Counted from the stretch's first letter, positions 1-8,659 are shown. The stretch: 64,000 nucleotides of DNA from CAUJIW01 sp963205175 (GCA_041060555.1 JBEUDS010000003.1), one strand, 5' to 3'. Made by a program: numbers and translations. The notes: generated from the letters alone by a model not told the origin.

Positions 1-617
1 AAGGCATGGCCGAACTCAACCAACCCATGATCGAGGAGGAAAATCAGCCCCTACACATCACCGCCAAAGCCGCCTGACGATGGCCCACGGCCACAGCCGA
101 AATTACACCACCTTGACGGACGCGACCCCCGATTTGCTGATGATCCGGCATGATGAAGGCACACCGGACCAGAACCTGGATTGTCGAACGCCTGCCATCG
201 TGGGGGCTGCGGGGAGCGGGCCTGTGCATGGTCGGGATGGGCATCGCGATGTTTCGACACCTGATCGGGCGGCTGGCGGGCGGTCGTGTCCATCAGGCGA
301 GCCCTGAGGACCTGCTGTGGGCGACCGCTGTATTCGCGACCTTGACCATCGGCAGTGCGCTGGCCGGGCTTGGCCGTCATCTTTTCGATCAGGTCGAACG
401 TCCGGTCTTATGGCACGGTGGACATGTCTACGGCAGTGCCGACGCCGGGAACCCAGCAGCACTGCGCTCGCCGCCGGACGACGGCCAGCCGCACGGTGGC
501 CAACCCTGACGAATGCCATGCATTCCTGACAGTGACACAGAATCAGGCGTTACGATCGTGCGGATGTGTGACGAGGGCATGGTCGCGAGGAGGAGCTTGA
601 GGACCTGGTGCCAGCCA
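1..617. other. Island-end DNA with little recognisable content
   Basis: Apart from the possible small gene at 150-509, I recognise nothing firm here. Positions 3-77 on the plus strand are open and end in TGA at 75-77. They read as a short hydrophilic tail (ending ITAKAA) that could be the 3' end of a gene starting before the window, but this is too short to judge. The stretch sits beyond a ligase fragment and an integrase fragment, so it is probably remnant island DNA. Confidence 0.35.
150..509 (+). CDS. Possible small membrane protein, 119 aa, function unknown
   Basis: This reads from ATG at 150 to a stop at 507-509. Two hydrophobic stretches are visible, about residues 22-40 and 54-74 (LLWATAVFATLTIGSALAGL), joined by a basic linker, which would suit a small inner-membrane protein. 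The C-terminal 30 residues are Pro/Gly/His-rich and look like a random tail, so the true gene may have been cut or frameshifted near 430. No strong ribosome binding site is visible. It lies beside degenerate island DNA. It could be a chance open frame in GC-rich sequence; I do not recognise a named family. Confidence 0.35.
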   Translation: MMKAHRTRTWIVERLPSWGLRGAGLCMVGMGIAMFRHLIGRLAGGRVHQASPEDLLWATAVFATLTIGSALAGLGRHLFDQVERPVLWHGGHVYGSADAGNPAALRSPPDDGQPHGGQP

Positions 618-1047
618 TGTTGACGGCTACTGGAACGATCCCGAGAAGACGGCGGAGACTTTCGCCGGCGGCTGGTTCCACAGCGGCGACCTCGGCGTGC
701 TCGACGACGAGGGCTACCTGACGGTGATCGACCGCAAGAAGGACATGATCAAGACCGGCGGCGAGAACGTCGCCTCGCGCGAGGTGGAGGAGGCGCTCTA
801 CCTCCACCCGGCGGTCAGCGAGGTGGCGGTGGTTGCCCTGCCCGATCCGCGCTGGATCGAGGCGGTCTCGGCGGTGATCGTGCTGCGGGATGGCAAGGAC
901 GCCAGCGTCGAGGAGATCATCGCCCATTGCAGCGTGCACCTGTCTGGCTTCAAGGTGCCCAAGAAGGTAATCTTCCAGGACAGCCTGCCGCGCAACGCCA
1001 GCGGCAAGATCCTCAAGCGCGACCTGCGCCTGTCGCTGCTGCCCTGA
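618..1047 (+). pseudogene. C-terminal fragment of a fatty-acyl-CoA ligase (AMP-binding family)
   Basis: The frame is open from 601 and family-like from about 620 (VDGYWNDPEKTAET, then GGWFHSGDLG) to the stop at 1045-1047. It contains the hinge (DRKKDMIKTGGENV), the C-terminal AMP-binding domain (VEEALYLHPAVSEVAVV) and the catalytic-lysine motif (LPRNASGKILKRDLR). These are the last ~140 residues of an enzyme of about 510-540 residues. The N-terminal adenylate-binding domain is absent: an in-frame TGA at 598-600 and unrelated sequence lie upstream. A GTG at 697 could start a short product, but it would lack the active site. I read it as a truncated remnant at the edge of a decayed island. Confidence 0.8.
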
Positions 1048-1075
1048 GGGGGGGGAAGGGGAGGTGGGCGGCAAT

Positions 1076-1196
1076 ATATACTGTTCCCGGCCCCTCCGAA
1101 TGAGGGGTTGTCGCACCTGTCGCCGTAATTCCGGAATTTCGTGCACTGTCCCCGTAATGCGAAATACATATACTGTCCCCGGAAATGCCGGAAATG
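1076..1196. repeat. Four degenerate GGGGACAG-type short repeats
   Basis: The core CTGTYSCCG (minus strand, CGGSRACAG) occurs at 1081, 1117, 1146 and 1173, spaced 36, 29 and 27 bp. Between the copies are AT-richer words such as ATATACTGT, CCGTAAT and the palindromic core TTCCGGAA. The block starts about 30 bp after the ligase fragment stop and ends where the integrase fragment loses homology. From memory, similar GGGGACAGT repeats flank IS-like or REP-associated tyrosine transposase elements. That link is inference, as no transposase is visible here. Confidence 0.6.
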
Positions 1197-1197
1197 C

Positions 1198-1607
1198 AGG
1201 ATAGGAAAAGCATAGGTTCTTAACGAGTTGTCCCACTGCTGACGATGTTTGAAGTTGCGCCAGCTGGATTGATGCGTGGTGATGTGAGCTTCAGCCGCAT
1301 CCTTGAAGCGAACACCGCGGGCATTGGGCTGGATACGGAGTCTGCCGTTGCGTCTGACGGGCCGGTCGGCGAGGGGATCAATCTTGTCGCGCCGGACCAT
1401 CACGCGCAGACGCGCGGCCTCGGCGCGGGCCTCATGCAATGACCTGCACCAGATGGGGCCAAGGCCCATGAAACGACGTTGACCGTTCAGCTGATAGCGA
1501 AAGGTCCAGCTTCTGCTGCCGGTCGGACCGACCTGCAGATACAGGCAGCCCCCCAGGCCATAATTGCCCGGCGGCGCCTTGGATATCTCATGCGCTTTGA
1601 GTGCCAT
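1198..1607 (-). pseudogene. Truncated tyrosine-type site-specific integrase (N-terminal stub)
   Basis: From ATG at 1607 the frame encodes about 137 residues that match the N-terminal DUF4102 / arm-binding and early core-binding region of P4-type integrases. Motifs include GGCLYLQVGPTGSRSWTFRY, RRFMGLGP, LHEARAEAARLR and the SSWRNFKHRQQWDNSLRTYA core-binding start. The match ends at about 1198, exactly where the GGGGACAG repeats begin. The catalytic domain (R..HxxR..Y) is missing, so it cannot recombine. The gene points away from the 3' end of tRNA-Ser 165 bp upstream, the usual layout of an island integrated in a tRNA gene. Confidence 0.85.
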
Positions 1608-1772
1608 GGTGACCTACCATCTGACCCACCATTTCTTTCGCGACCCCGCTTTCCGGAGGTGATTGAAAGATATGGGTGAACGGACGCAGGTCAAGTATCC
1701 CTTTGAAAACAAAAGGTTTGTGTAAAAGCGGGAAACAATGGGAAGCGCTGGGAAACGACCGGAAAGGGGGGA
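1608..1772. other. Gap between integrase stub and tRNA-Ser 3' end
   Basis: This non-coding gap is where an attachment site would be expected to continue from the tRNA 3' end. The DNA is locally A-rich at 1700-1765 (for example GAAAACAAAAGG), unlike the rest of the window, consistent with acquired DNA. I found no second copy of the tRNA 3' end in 1-1700, so the other att site would lie before the window or be lost. Confidence 0.4.
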
Positions 1773-1865
1773 TGGCGGAGACGGAGGGATTCGAACCCTC
1801 GGTACGGGTTAACCCCGTACGGCGGTTTAGCAAACCGCTGGTTTCAGCCGCTCACCCACGTCTCC
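1773..1865 (-). tRNA. tRNA-Ser (GCT anticodon)
   Basis: The reverse strand folds as a class II tRNA. The acceptor stem GGAGACG (1859-1865) pairs with CGTCTCC (1777-1783). The discriminator is G at 1776 and CCA is encoded at 1773-1775. The anticodon stem-loop is GGTTTGCTAAACC, giving anticodon GCT. There is a long variable arm (CGTACGGGGTTAACCCGTACC) and a T-loop GGTTCGAATCC. Length is 93 bases with CCA. Its 3' end faces the truncated integrase, so it very probably served as the attachment site of the decayed island. Confidence 0.96.
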
Positions 1866-1899
1866 CGCGCGATCCCTATAGCGAAGGGTTTTGCGTTGT

Positions 1900-3060
1900 T
1901 CAACGCTGCTCGTGCGTTCCCGGCACAAATGATTGATGTTCGGGCAGAAGCGGCTGGAGGCCGGCGAACATGCGCGCCAGGACGGTGACGGCGCGCTCTG
2001 CCGCCCGCCCGTCGCCGAACGGCGACACTGGCCGTGCCGGACGCTCGGTCTTGAGTGCCCGGCGGATGGCGGCGGTGATGGCACGCCGCGAGGTGCCGCT
2101 GATCTGGCCTCCGTGTCCGTTCAGCACCTCCGGTCGTTCGGTCTGCCGGCGCGCTACCACCACGGGCACGCCGAAGGCCGGCGCTTCCTCCTGCAGGCCG
2201 CCGGAATCGGTGACGATGGCGGCCGCGCCGTCCAGCAGGGTCAGTGTCGCGGCGTAGGGCTGGGGCGGCAACAGCCATACTCCGGGTGTACCCGCCAGTG
2301 CATCACGCACCTGTGTGGCCAGCGCCGGGTTGGGGTGCAGCAGGAACACCACCTGGGTGCCGTCGGCGGCAATGTCGCGCAGGGCGGCAAGCAGGGCGCC
2401 GATGCCGCGTTGCCAGTTTTCGCGCCGGTGGCCGGTGGCGACGATATAGGGGCGGGGCAGGTCGACGGGGCAGGGACCGCCACGATACAGCCGCACCGCA
2501 TCCACCACTGTATTGCCAATGCAGGCGATCTGCTCCGGCGCGATGCCTTCGCTGAGCAGGTTGCGCACAGCCCCCGGCGTTGGCGCCAGGTGCACCGCCG
2601 ACAGGCTGCTAATGATGCGGCGATTGGCTTCCTCGGGGAACGGCTCGCGCAGCGAGCCGCTGCGCAGCCCGGCTTCCAGATGCACCACCGGGATGTGGCC
2701 GTAGAAGCCGGCCATGGCGCCGGCCAGCGCCGACATGGTGTCGCCCTGGACCACGATGGCGTCCGGCCGCTGGTGATCCCGCGTCTGGTCCTCCAGCGCG
2801 CTCAGCAGCCGTCCGGCCAGGTCCAGCAACCCGCGCGCCCCGGGGCCGCTGCCGAGGTCGACGTCTGGCGTCAGCGCCAGTTCGGCGCACAGGCTGTGGG
2901 TCAGGTGCGGGTGCTGTCCGGTGGCGATGAAACGCACCTGCCAGCGGGCGCTCTCGGGCCGCTGGCGCAAGGCATGAAGCAAGGGCGCGAGCTTGATGAA
3001 CTCAGGTCGTGTACCCGCCACGACACACAGGCTCGCGGGCTTGCGCTGCGCCATCTCCAT
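1900..3060 (-). CDS. wecB: UDP-N-acetylglucosamine 2-epimerase (non-hydrolysing)
   Basis: The 386-residue cytoplasmic enzyme interconverts UDP-GlcNAc and UDP-ManNAc for surface polysaccharide synthesis. Family motifs are present in order: AGTRPEFIKLAPL at the N-terminus, VQGDT, HLEAGLRSG, PEEANRR, GNTVVDA, GHRRENW, and TDSGGLQEEAP followed by TERPE. The Asp, two Glu and His expected at the active site (VQGDT, HLEAG, PEEAN, GHRREN) are all kept. Length is normal. Start codons at 3060 and 3054 are both possible; a GGGGGG run precedes the first. It follows the PEP-CTERM gene by 66 bp on the same strand and likely belongs to the exopolysaccharide unit. The usual RDTTERPE reads RRQTERPE here. Confidence 0.93.
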   Translation of the reverse strand: MEMAQRKPASLCVVAGTRPEFIKLAPLLHALRQRPESARWQVRFIATGQHPHLTHSLCAELALTPDVDLGSGPGARGLLDLAGRLLSALEDQTRDHQRPDAIVVQGDTMSALAGAMAGFYGHIPVVHLEAGLRSGSLREPFPEEANRRIISSLSAVHLAPTPGAVRNLLSEGIAPEQIACIGNTVVDAVRLYRGGPCPVDLPRPYIVATGHRRENWQRGIGALLAALRDIAADGTQVVFLLHPNPALATQVRDALAGTPGVWLLPPQPYAATLTLLDGAAAIVTDSGGLQEEAPAFGVPVVVARRQTERPEVLNGHGGQISGTSRRAITAAIRRALKTERPARPVSPFGDGRAAERAVTVLARMFAGLQPLLPEHQSFVPGTHEQR

Positions 3061-3126
3061 CCCCCCGTCGACCCGATCTCTCCCCGACGACTACCTTAAG
3101 TAGAAGTCGGCGGGAATCAAGGTCGC

Positions 3127-6100
3127 TCAGGGTCGGCGGCGGCGCCTTGCGACGAACAGCAGGCCGACGCCGGTCACCAGGATCAGCAGGGCGTCGGGTT
3201 CGGGGATCGGGTGGTCCGGCGGCAGCAGGGTGAGGATCATCTCGTCGAGCGAGAACAGGTCGCCGTAGGTCAGCCGCAGGATGATGTGATAGGCGCCGGC
3301 GCTGTCCAGCGGGGCGTCGCCCGAGGCGAGCAGCTGGATCAGGGCATCGGTCCCCATGCCATCGGCCAGCACATAGGTGCCGCCCAGCAGCCATTCGACG
3401 GTCATGTAGGCCGGATCGAAGCCGGCGAACGACGACAGCGTGCCATCGAGGGTGAAGTTCTCGCCGATCTCGATGGTGATGTCCGGTCCGGCGTTGGCGA
3501 TCAGCAGCATGTCGCCGCCGCTGGACGAGCCACCGCTGGACGAGCCACCGCTGGAGCTGCCGGAGGAACTGGAACTGCCGCTGCTCGACGACGAGCCGCT
3601 GGAGCTGCCCGACGAGCTCGAACCGGACGAGCTGGAGCTGCTGCCGGAGGAGCTGGAACCGCTGCTCGACGACGAGCCACTGGACGAGCTGGAGCTGCCA
3701 CTGCTCGACGAGGAATCGCCGCCGCTGGAGCTGGACGACGAGCCGCTGGAGCTGCCGGACGAACTTGAGCTGCCGCTTGACGAACTGCCCGACGAACTGG
3801 AGCCGGAGCTTGAGGACGAGCCGCTGGAGCTGCCGGAGGAGCTTGACGACGAACCCGAGCTGCTACCCGACGAACTGGAACCGCTGCTCGACGACGAACC
3901 GGAGCTGCTCCCCGATGAGCTGGAGCTACCCGACGAGCTCGAACCGGACGAACTGGAGCCGGAGCTTGAGGACGAGCCACTGGACGAGCTGGAGCTGCCG
4001 CTGCTCGACGAGGAATCGCCGCCGCTGGAGCTCGACGATGAACCGCTGGAGCTGCTGCCCGATGAGCTGGAGCTACCCGACGAGCTCGAACCCGACGAGC
4101 TGGAGCTGCTACCGGAGGAGCTGGAACCGCTGCTCGACGACGAGCCGCTGGAGCTGCCGGACGAACTTGAGCTGCCGGACGAACTTGAGCTGCCGCTCGA
4201 CGAACTGCCCGACGAACTGGAGCCGGAGCTCGAGGACGAGCCACTGGACGAGCTGGAGCTGCCGCTGCTCGACGAGGAATCGCCGCCGCTGGAGCTACCC
4301 GACGAGCCGGAGCTCGACGACGAGCCGCTGGAGCTACCCGACGAGCTCGAACCCGACGAGCTGGAGCTGCTACCGGACGAGCTGGAGCCGCTGCTCGACG
4401 ACGAGCCGCTGGAGCTGCCGGACGAGCTGCTGCCGCCACTGCTGGCGAGGGTCGAGGTGCCGCCTTGCGACCGCGGGGTGCGCGCGGTGGCGTTGATCCG
4501 GCTGGTCGCCAGCACAAAGCTCTGGCCCTGGGCATAGACGTCGCCGCTGCCAGCACTGCCGGCCGCCGGCGTGGTCTCGCCCAGCAGTTCGGCGACACGG
4601 TCGGCCAGTTCCTCCATGAAGCGGGGGTAATCGTCCGGCGCCAGGATGACCGCCGAGACCACCGTCGGCGTGGTCTGCTGGGAATCGAAGGCGATGTCGA
4701 TGCGGCCGGACTTCACGATCACCCGCGCGGCGATCATGGTGCCGGTGGTCGGCGTCGCGTGGAAGGCGTCCTCGGTGCGCACGCGCACGCGCAGGCGTTC
4801 GCCATTGGCGGCGCGCTCCCGCAGTTCCGGCGTTTCCAGGCCGGCGATGATCGCCTCCACGCCGCCGCGATACTGCACGCCGCGCGGGCCGAACTGGCTC
4901 CACAGCACCGGCGAGGGGTCGAGCACGTCGAGCATCCGGGTCGGCCGGCCGTTGAGCGCCAGGCGGGCGCCGAAGATCGACGAGACCGCCGGGTCGGCGG
5001 GGTCGGGGGCAGTCAGCATCTCGGGGTTGCTGAGCTGCTGGAAATGCCGGCTGTTGAGCGGCTCACGCTGCAGTGCGGGCTCGGCGGGCAGGGTCGCCGG
5101 CCGGGGCGCCGAGATGGTCTGCACCATTGGCGCGGAGCGGCCGTTGATGGAAATGCGCACGTTGGCGGGGAAGGCCGGCTGACCGCGCGTCGGACCCAGC
5201 ACATAGACGCGGTAGGCGCCGTTGGGCACCTTGAAGTGCAGCCCCTCGACACCGGACAGCGCCGTGGCGCTGGGGCCGGCGCGGCCCTGGTAGCTCAGCG
5301 CCTTCAGCGTCGTGCCGGTGGCGACATTGCCGCGCGGGCTGACCCGTTTGAAGCCGACATAGGGGCTGGCCTCGGCGGCGCCGAAGTCATAGCCCTGCAC
5401 GTCCTGGGGCAGACGATAGCCGTCGCGCCAGTCGTAGGCGGTGACGAAGGCGCTGAGCGCGGCCTTCTGCACCGACTCGGTGACGGTGTTGGCGCCCTCG
5501 GCCAGGGCCAGGAAGTCGCCGGCCGCCTTGCTGGTCGACAGGGCGTCGATCAGCCCGAAGGCCCGCTCGCGCAGGCGCGACAGGTCGCCGGCGGCTTGGT
5601 CGAAATAGGCCAGCACCGCCGGCTTGTCCTTGGGGTGTTCGCCACTGGCCGCCGCCACCGCGCGGTCCTTGGTCACCGCGGTCAGCCACACCCACTCGCC
5701 CTCGCCGCCGGCGGCGGGGGCGATGGTGGCGTAGTGCACGCCGGCGCCGTTGCGCGCCAGCAGGCCGGAATCCTTCAGCGCGGCGAGCGCCTTGTCGATC
5801 TCGGCGAGGATGATGGCGTAGTTGGCCGGCCCCGCCACACTGGCGGAGACCAGCGTGCTGGCGCCCGGCGGCACGGCGAAGGCCAGCTGGGCCCGGCCGC
5901 CGCGCACCCGCAGCGGCAGGCTGGCGGCGATGCCGGCTTCCCGCAGCCGGGGCAGCGGCGTCGCGGCGCGGGCGGGGCTGTCGTTGCCGGCGAGCGTGAG
6001 CACACCCGCCTTGGTCAGGGCCACGCGTGGCGCGGGGCGGACACCGCGACCATCGATCATCCGGCGCGGCACCGCGTTGACGCGCAGGGTCTGGCCGAAC

Positions 6101-6891
6101 GGGAAGGGCATGACCCGCCGGCCGACGCGCTCGGCGGAGGTCAGCAGCAGGCGGTATTCGCCATCGGGCAGCGCGACGGCCAGCCGGTCGATGGCGGCGA
6201 GACTGGTGGCCTGGAAGCCCGGCCGGTCGGCGTGGCGCAGGGCGTAGCGGTCGCGGCCGCCCACCAGTGGCGAGGCGCGATCGATGCCGCTGAAACCGGC
6301 CGCTGCCTGCTTGCCGGCGCCGAGGTCCCAGCCGGCCAGCGTGCGCGGCAGGCGGGCGCCGGTCTCGACGTCGAACGGCGTGATATAGGCCGAATTGAGC
6401 GTCAGCACGGTGGCCTCGCGCAGCCGTTTGACGGCGGCGAAGGCGCGCATCGGCACCAGATGGCGGCTGTCGGCCTCGATGGCGGTGAGTACCGCGTGGG
6501 CGCGCGCCTGGAGGGCGGCGGGGTCGGCCAGCGCGCCGTCGAGATAGGCGGTCAGCGCGCTGCCGGGCAGGGCGTCGCGGCCGTAGGCGGCATCCACCGC
6601 CGCCGCCAGCGAGACCAGTCGCAGCGGGCGCGGCCCGGCGTCAGGCTTGTGCGGCGTATCGGCGGTGATGCGTTGGGGCGAGCTGACATAGGCGGCGCGG
6701 TTGAAGGCGTCGAAGCGGCTCTCGGCGCGGGGCGCCAGCGATTTCTCGGCGCCGCCGGCCAGCAGCGGCGTCAGCCAGCCGGAGGACTGGCGCGGCGTGA
6801 ACAGCGCGCGGCCGCCCAGCGCTGCCGGTGCCACAAGCAGCACCACCGCCAGCAACGCGACAATACGCGCAAGGCTACTCCGACGCTTCAT
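3127..6891 (-). CDS. Large Ser/Gly-rich PEP-CTERM surface protein
   Basis: This is a 1254-residue exported protein. Residues 1-27 form a signal peptide (KRRSSLARIVALLAVVLLVAP). The C-terminus has a PEP-CTERM sorting signal: IPEP, a hydrophobic segment and RRRRR. The family is processed by an exosortase and associated with extracellular polysaccharide. Residues ~30-800 hold at least two related beta-rich modules; one near 190-290 (WDLGA...GEYRLLL...PFPFG) resembles one near 500-590 (YDFGA...GAYRVYV...PAFP). Residues ~815-1127 are a low-complexity tract built only from runs of 3-6 Ser divided by Gly, with GGD interruptions. A PKD-like domain of about 100 residues follows before the anchor. No catalytic motif is recognised. 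It sits between manC and wecB on the same strand, so it is likely a matrix or surface protein of the same system. No exosortase gene is in the window. Confidence 0.85.
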   Translation of the reverse strand: MKRRSSLARIVALLAVVLLVAPAALGGRALFTPRQSSGWLTPLLAGGAEKSLAPRAESRFDAFNRAAYVSSPQRITADTPHKPDAGPRPLRLVSLAAAVDAAYGRDALPGSALTAYLDGALADPAALQARAHAVLTAIEADSRHLVPMRAFAAVKRLREATVLTLNSAYITPFDVETGARLPRTLAGWDLGAGKQAAAGFSGIDRASPLVGGRDRYALRHADRPGFQATSLAAIDRLAVALPDGEYRLLLTSAERVGRRVMPFPFGQTLRVNAVPRRMIDGRGVRPAPRVALTKAGVLTLAGNDSPARAATPLPRLREAGIAASLPLRVRGGRAQLAFAVPPGASTLVSASVAGPANYAIILAEIDKALAALKDSGLLARNGAGVHYATIAPAAGGEGEWVWLTAVTKDRAVAAASGEHPKDKPAVLAYFDQAAGDLSRLRERAFGLIDALSTSKAAGDFLALAEGANTVTESVQKAALSAFVTAYDWRDGYRLPQDVQGYDFGAAEASPYVGFKRVSPRGNVATGTTLKALSYQGRAGPSATALSGVEGLHFKVPNGAYRVYVLGPTRGQPAFPANVRISINGRSAPMVQTISAPRPATLPAEPALQREPLNSRHFQQLSNPEMLTAPDPADPAVSSIFGARLALNGRPTRMLDVLDPSPVLWSQFGPRGVQYRGGVEAIIAGLETPELRERAANGERLRVRVRTEDAFHATPTTGTMIAARVIVKSGRIDIAFDSQQTTPTVVSAVILAPDDYPRFMEELADRVAELLGETTPAAGSAGSGDVYAQGQSFVLATSRINATARTPRSQGGTSTLASSGGSSSSGSSSGSSSSSGSSSSGSSSSSSGSSSSGSSSGSSSSSGSSGSSSGGDSSSSSGSSSSSSGSSSSSGSSSSGSSSSGSSSSSGSSSSSGSSSGSSSSSGSSSSGSSSSSSGSSSSGSSSSSGSSSSGSSSSSSGGDSSSSSGSSSSSSGSSSSSGSSSSGSSSSGSSSSSGSSSGSSSSSGSSSSGSSSGSSSSSSGSSSGSSSSSGSSSSGSSSSGSSSSSGSSSGSSSSSSGGDSSSSSGSSSSSSGSSSSSGSSSSGSSSSSSGSSSSGSSSGSSSSSGSSSSSGSSSGGSSSGGSSSGGDMLLIANAGPDITIEIGENFTLDGTLSSFAGFDPAYMTVEWLLGGTYVLADGMGTDALIQLLASGDAPLDSAGAYHIILRLTYGDLFSLDEMILTLLPPDHPIPEPDALLILVTGVGLLFVARRRRRP
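3505..4445 (-). repeat. Ser/Gly-codon minisatellite inside the PEP-CTERM gene
   Basis: About 940 bp consist of imperfect 12-18 bp units encoding SSSSG-type runs. A longer block encoding GGDSSSSSGSSSSSSGSS recurs three times; its anchor GAGGAATCGCCGCCGCTGGAG (plus strand) appears near 3710, 4010 and 4275. Unit numbers should be prone to slippage, which would change tract length without a frameshift, because the units are multiples of three. All three plus-strand and minus-strand shadows stay open here because the repeat lacks stop triplets. Confidence 0.85.
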
Positions 6892-6998
6892 TCAGTCGAT
6901 CGCAAACCAATACCGTTTCACCGTGCGATGATAGCACGTCTGTAATGAACCGACGCTTAATCAAACCGGCTTCGTGGTTAACGGCTGATTTGTCGCGC

Positions 6999-8426
6999 TC
7001 AGCGTCGGCCGTAGGAGTCCTCGAAGCGCACGATGTCGTCCTCGCCGAGGTAGGAGCCGGACTGCACCTCAATCAGGTGCAGCGGGATTTTTCCGGGATT
7101 CTCAAGGCGATGGGTGATTCCCATGGGGATGAAGGTGGATTCGTTCTCGTGCAGTTCGATCACCTCGTCGCCGCGTGTCACCAGGGCGGTGCCCTGGACG
7201 ATGATCCAGTGCTCGGCGCGGTGATGATGCTTCTGTAGCGACAGCTTCTCGCCCGGCTTGACGACGATTCGCTTGGTCTGGAACCGCTCGCCGCGATCGG
7301 TGGTCTGGTAGCTGCCCCACGGCCGGTGCACCACGGTGTGGGCGACATGCTCGCCGCGCCCCTCGGCCTTCAGCCGGTCGACGATCAGCTTGACGTCCTG
7401 GGCATGGGCGCGGCTGGTCACCAGCACGGCGTCGGGCGTCGCCACCACCACCAGATCCTCGACGCCGGCCAGCGCGACGACCGGGCCGTCGGTGCGCACC
7501 AGGCAGTCGCGGGCGCCGGTCGCCAGCACATCGCCGTTGAGCGCGTTGCCGTCGGTGTCCTTGTCGGCGATGTCCCACAGCGCGCTCCACGAACCGACGT
7601 CGGACCAGCCGATGTCGACGGCGATGACACGGGCACGGCTGGTGCGTTCCATCACGGCATAGTCGATGGAGTTGGACGGGCTGGCGGCGAAGGCCGCCTT
7701 GTCCGGGCGCAGGAAGGCGCCGTCGCGGCTGGCGGCGGTCATGGCGCGCGCCACACAGGCGGCCATGTCGGGCTCGAAGCCGGCCAGCTCGTCGAGGAAG
7801 GTGCGCGCCGACAGCAGGAAGATGCCGCTGTTCCAGGCATAGTTGCCGTCGGCGACATAGGCCTCGGCGGTGGCGCGGTCCGGCTTCTCGACGAAGCGTT
7901 CCACCGGACGCACCGGGCTTTCGCCGTCGGCCTTGCCACACTTGATATAGCCATAGCCGGTCTCGGCATGGCCCGGCGTGATGCCGAAGGTCAGGTGGTC
8001 GCCGGTCGCCGCCACGACGCTGGCGCCGGCGGCGACGGCGGCGAGGAAGGCCGGGACGTCGCGGATCACATGGTCCGACGGCATCACGAGGATCAAAGCC
8101 TCGGGGTCGAGGTCGAGCGCGAAATGAGCGGCCAGCGCGATAGCAGGGGCGGTGTTGCGGCCCTCGGGTTCAAGGATGATGGCGGCGGGCTCGGTGCCGG
8201 CCAGCCGCAGCTGCTCGGCGATGATGAAGCGGTGGTCCTCGTTGGCGACCAGGACAGGCGGGTGGAAGCGCCCGGCATCTGCGGTCCGTTTCACAGTCGC
8301 TTGCAGCATGGTGTCGTCGCCCGCCAGAGGCAGCAGCTGCTTCGGGTAGAGCGACCGCGACAGTGGCCACAGCCGGGTACCCGAACCGCCAGACAATATG
8401 ACCGGCCAGATTTTGCCAACACTCAT
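6999..8426 (-). CDS. manC: Mannose-1-phosphate guanylyltransferase / mannose-6-phosphate isomerase
   Basis: This bifunctional enzyme of 475 residues makes GDP-mannose for exopolysaccharide. The N-terminal nucleotidyltransferase domain shows PVILSGGSGTRLWPLSR, YPKQLLPL, PEGRNTAPAIA, MPSDH, FVEKP and NYAWNSGIF. The C-terminal cupin isomerase (about residues 360-475) shows RPWGSY, RIVVKPGEKLSLQKHHHRAEHW, GTALVTRGDE and the FIPMGITHRLENPG metal site. Length is typical of the type II fused enzyme (CpsB/AlgA/XanB). A strong ribosome site (GAGGGGATGAAAG) precedes ATG at 8426. It is 11 bp downstream of the DUF1289 gene and upstream of the PEP-CTERM gene on the same strand. Confidence 0.95.
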   Translation of the reverse strand: MSVGKIWPVILSGGSGTRLWPLSRSLYPKQLLPLAGDDTMLQATVKRTADAGRFHPPVLVANEDHRFIIAEQLRLAGTEPAAIILEPEGRNTAPAIALAAHFALDLDPEALILVMPSDHVIRDVPAFLAAVAAGASVVAATGDHLTFGITPGHAETGYGYIKCGKADGESPVRPVERFVEKPDRATAEAYVADGNYAWNSGIFLLSARTFLDELAGFEPDMAACVARAMTAASRDGAFLRPDKAAFAASPSNSIDYAVMERTSRARVIAVDIGWSDVGSWSALWDIADKDTDGNALNGDVLATGARDCLVRTDGPVVALAGVEDLVVVATPDAVLVTSRAHAQDVKLIVDRLKAEGRGEHVAHTVVHRPWGSYQTTDRGERFQTKRIVVKPGEKLSLQKHHHRAEHWIIVQGTALVTRGDEVIELHENESTFIPMGITHRLENPGKIPLHLIEVQSGSYLGEDDIVRFEDSYGRR

Positions 8427-8437
8427 CTTTCATCCCC

Positions 8438-8659
8438 TCAGATGTCGCGGTCGGCGGTCGCCGCCCCGCGCAGGCGACGCCATATGTCGTCGCGTTCACC
8501 TTGCGACATGGTTAACCAGCGGCTGATTTCATCAAGGTTGCGGCGGCAGCCGATACACATGGTGCCGGTTGTGTCCAGCTTGCAGATATTGACGCAAGGC
8601 GAGCGCGGGCGACCGTCCGACGACGTTTCCGGCAGGGCGAGGCGATTCTGGTCTTGCAC
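8438..8659 (-). CDS. DUF1289 small Cys-rich protein
   Basis: A 73-residue protein read from GTG at 8659. The core PRSPCVNICKLDTTGTMCIG, followed by CRRNLDEISRW, gives the four-cysteine pattern C-x3-C-x8-C-x2-C typical of DUF1289, with the conserved trailing W and ERDDIWRRL helix. The function of the family is unknown; the cysteines suggest metal binding. The same frame runs open far upstream antisense to the CobT-like gene, so the start is inferred from the position of the conserved core. It ends 11 bp before manC and may be co-transcribed with it. Confidence 0.8.
   Translation of the reverse strand: MQDQNRLALPETSSDGRPRSPCVNICKLDTTGTMCIGCRRNLDEISRWLTMSQGERDDIWRRLRGAATADRDI

Noticed and set aside
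1076..1196. CRISPR or tRNA-derived repeats
   Set aside because: Copies are short, degenerate and unevenly spaced.
3440..4598. Two long acidic or Arg/Ala-rich open frames opposite or beside the Ser-rich tract
   Set aside because: They exist only because the repeat lacks stop triplets; composition is extreme, no start region or family is seen, and the Ser/Gly frame continues into real domains on both sides.
4465..6945. 826-codon plus-strand open frame over the PEP-CTERM gene
   Set aside because: It is antisense to a protein with a signal peptide and domain repeats, and its own translation is Gly/Arg/Ala-rich low complexity.
6892..6998. Sigma-54 promoter before the PEP-CTERM gene
   Set aside because: On the minus strand a GG and a GC element are present but separated by nine instead of ten bases; I do not claim it.
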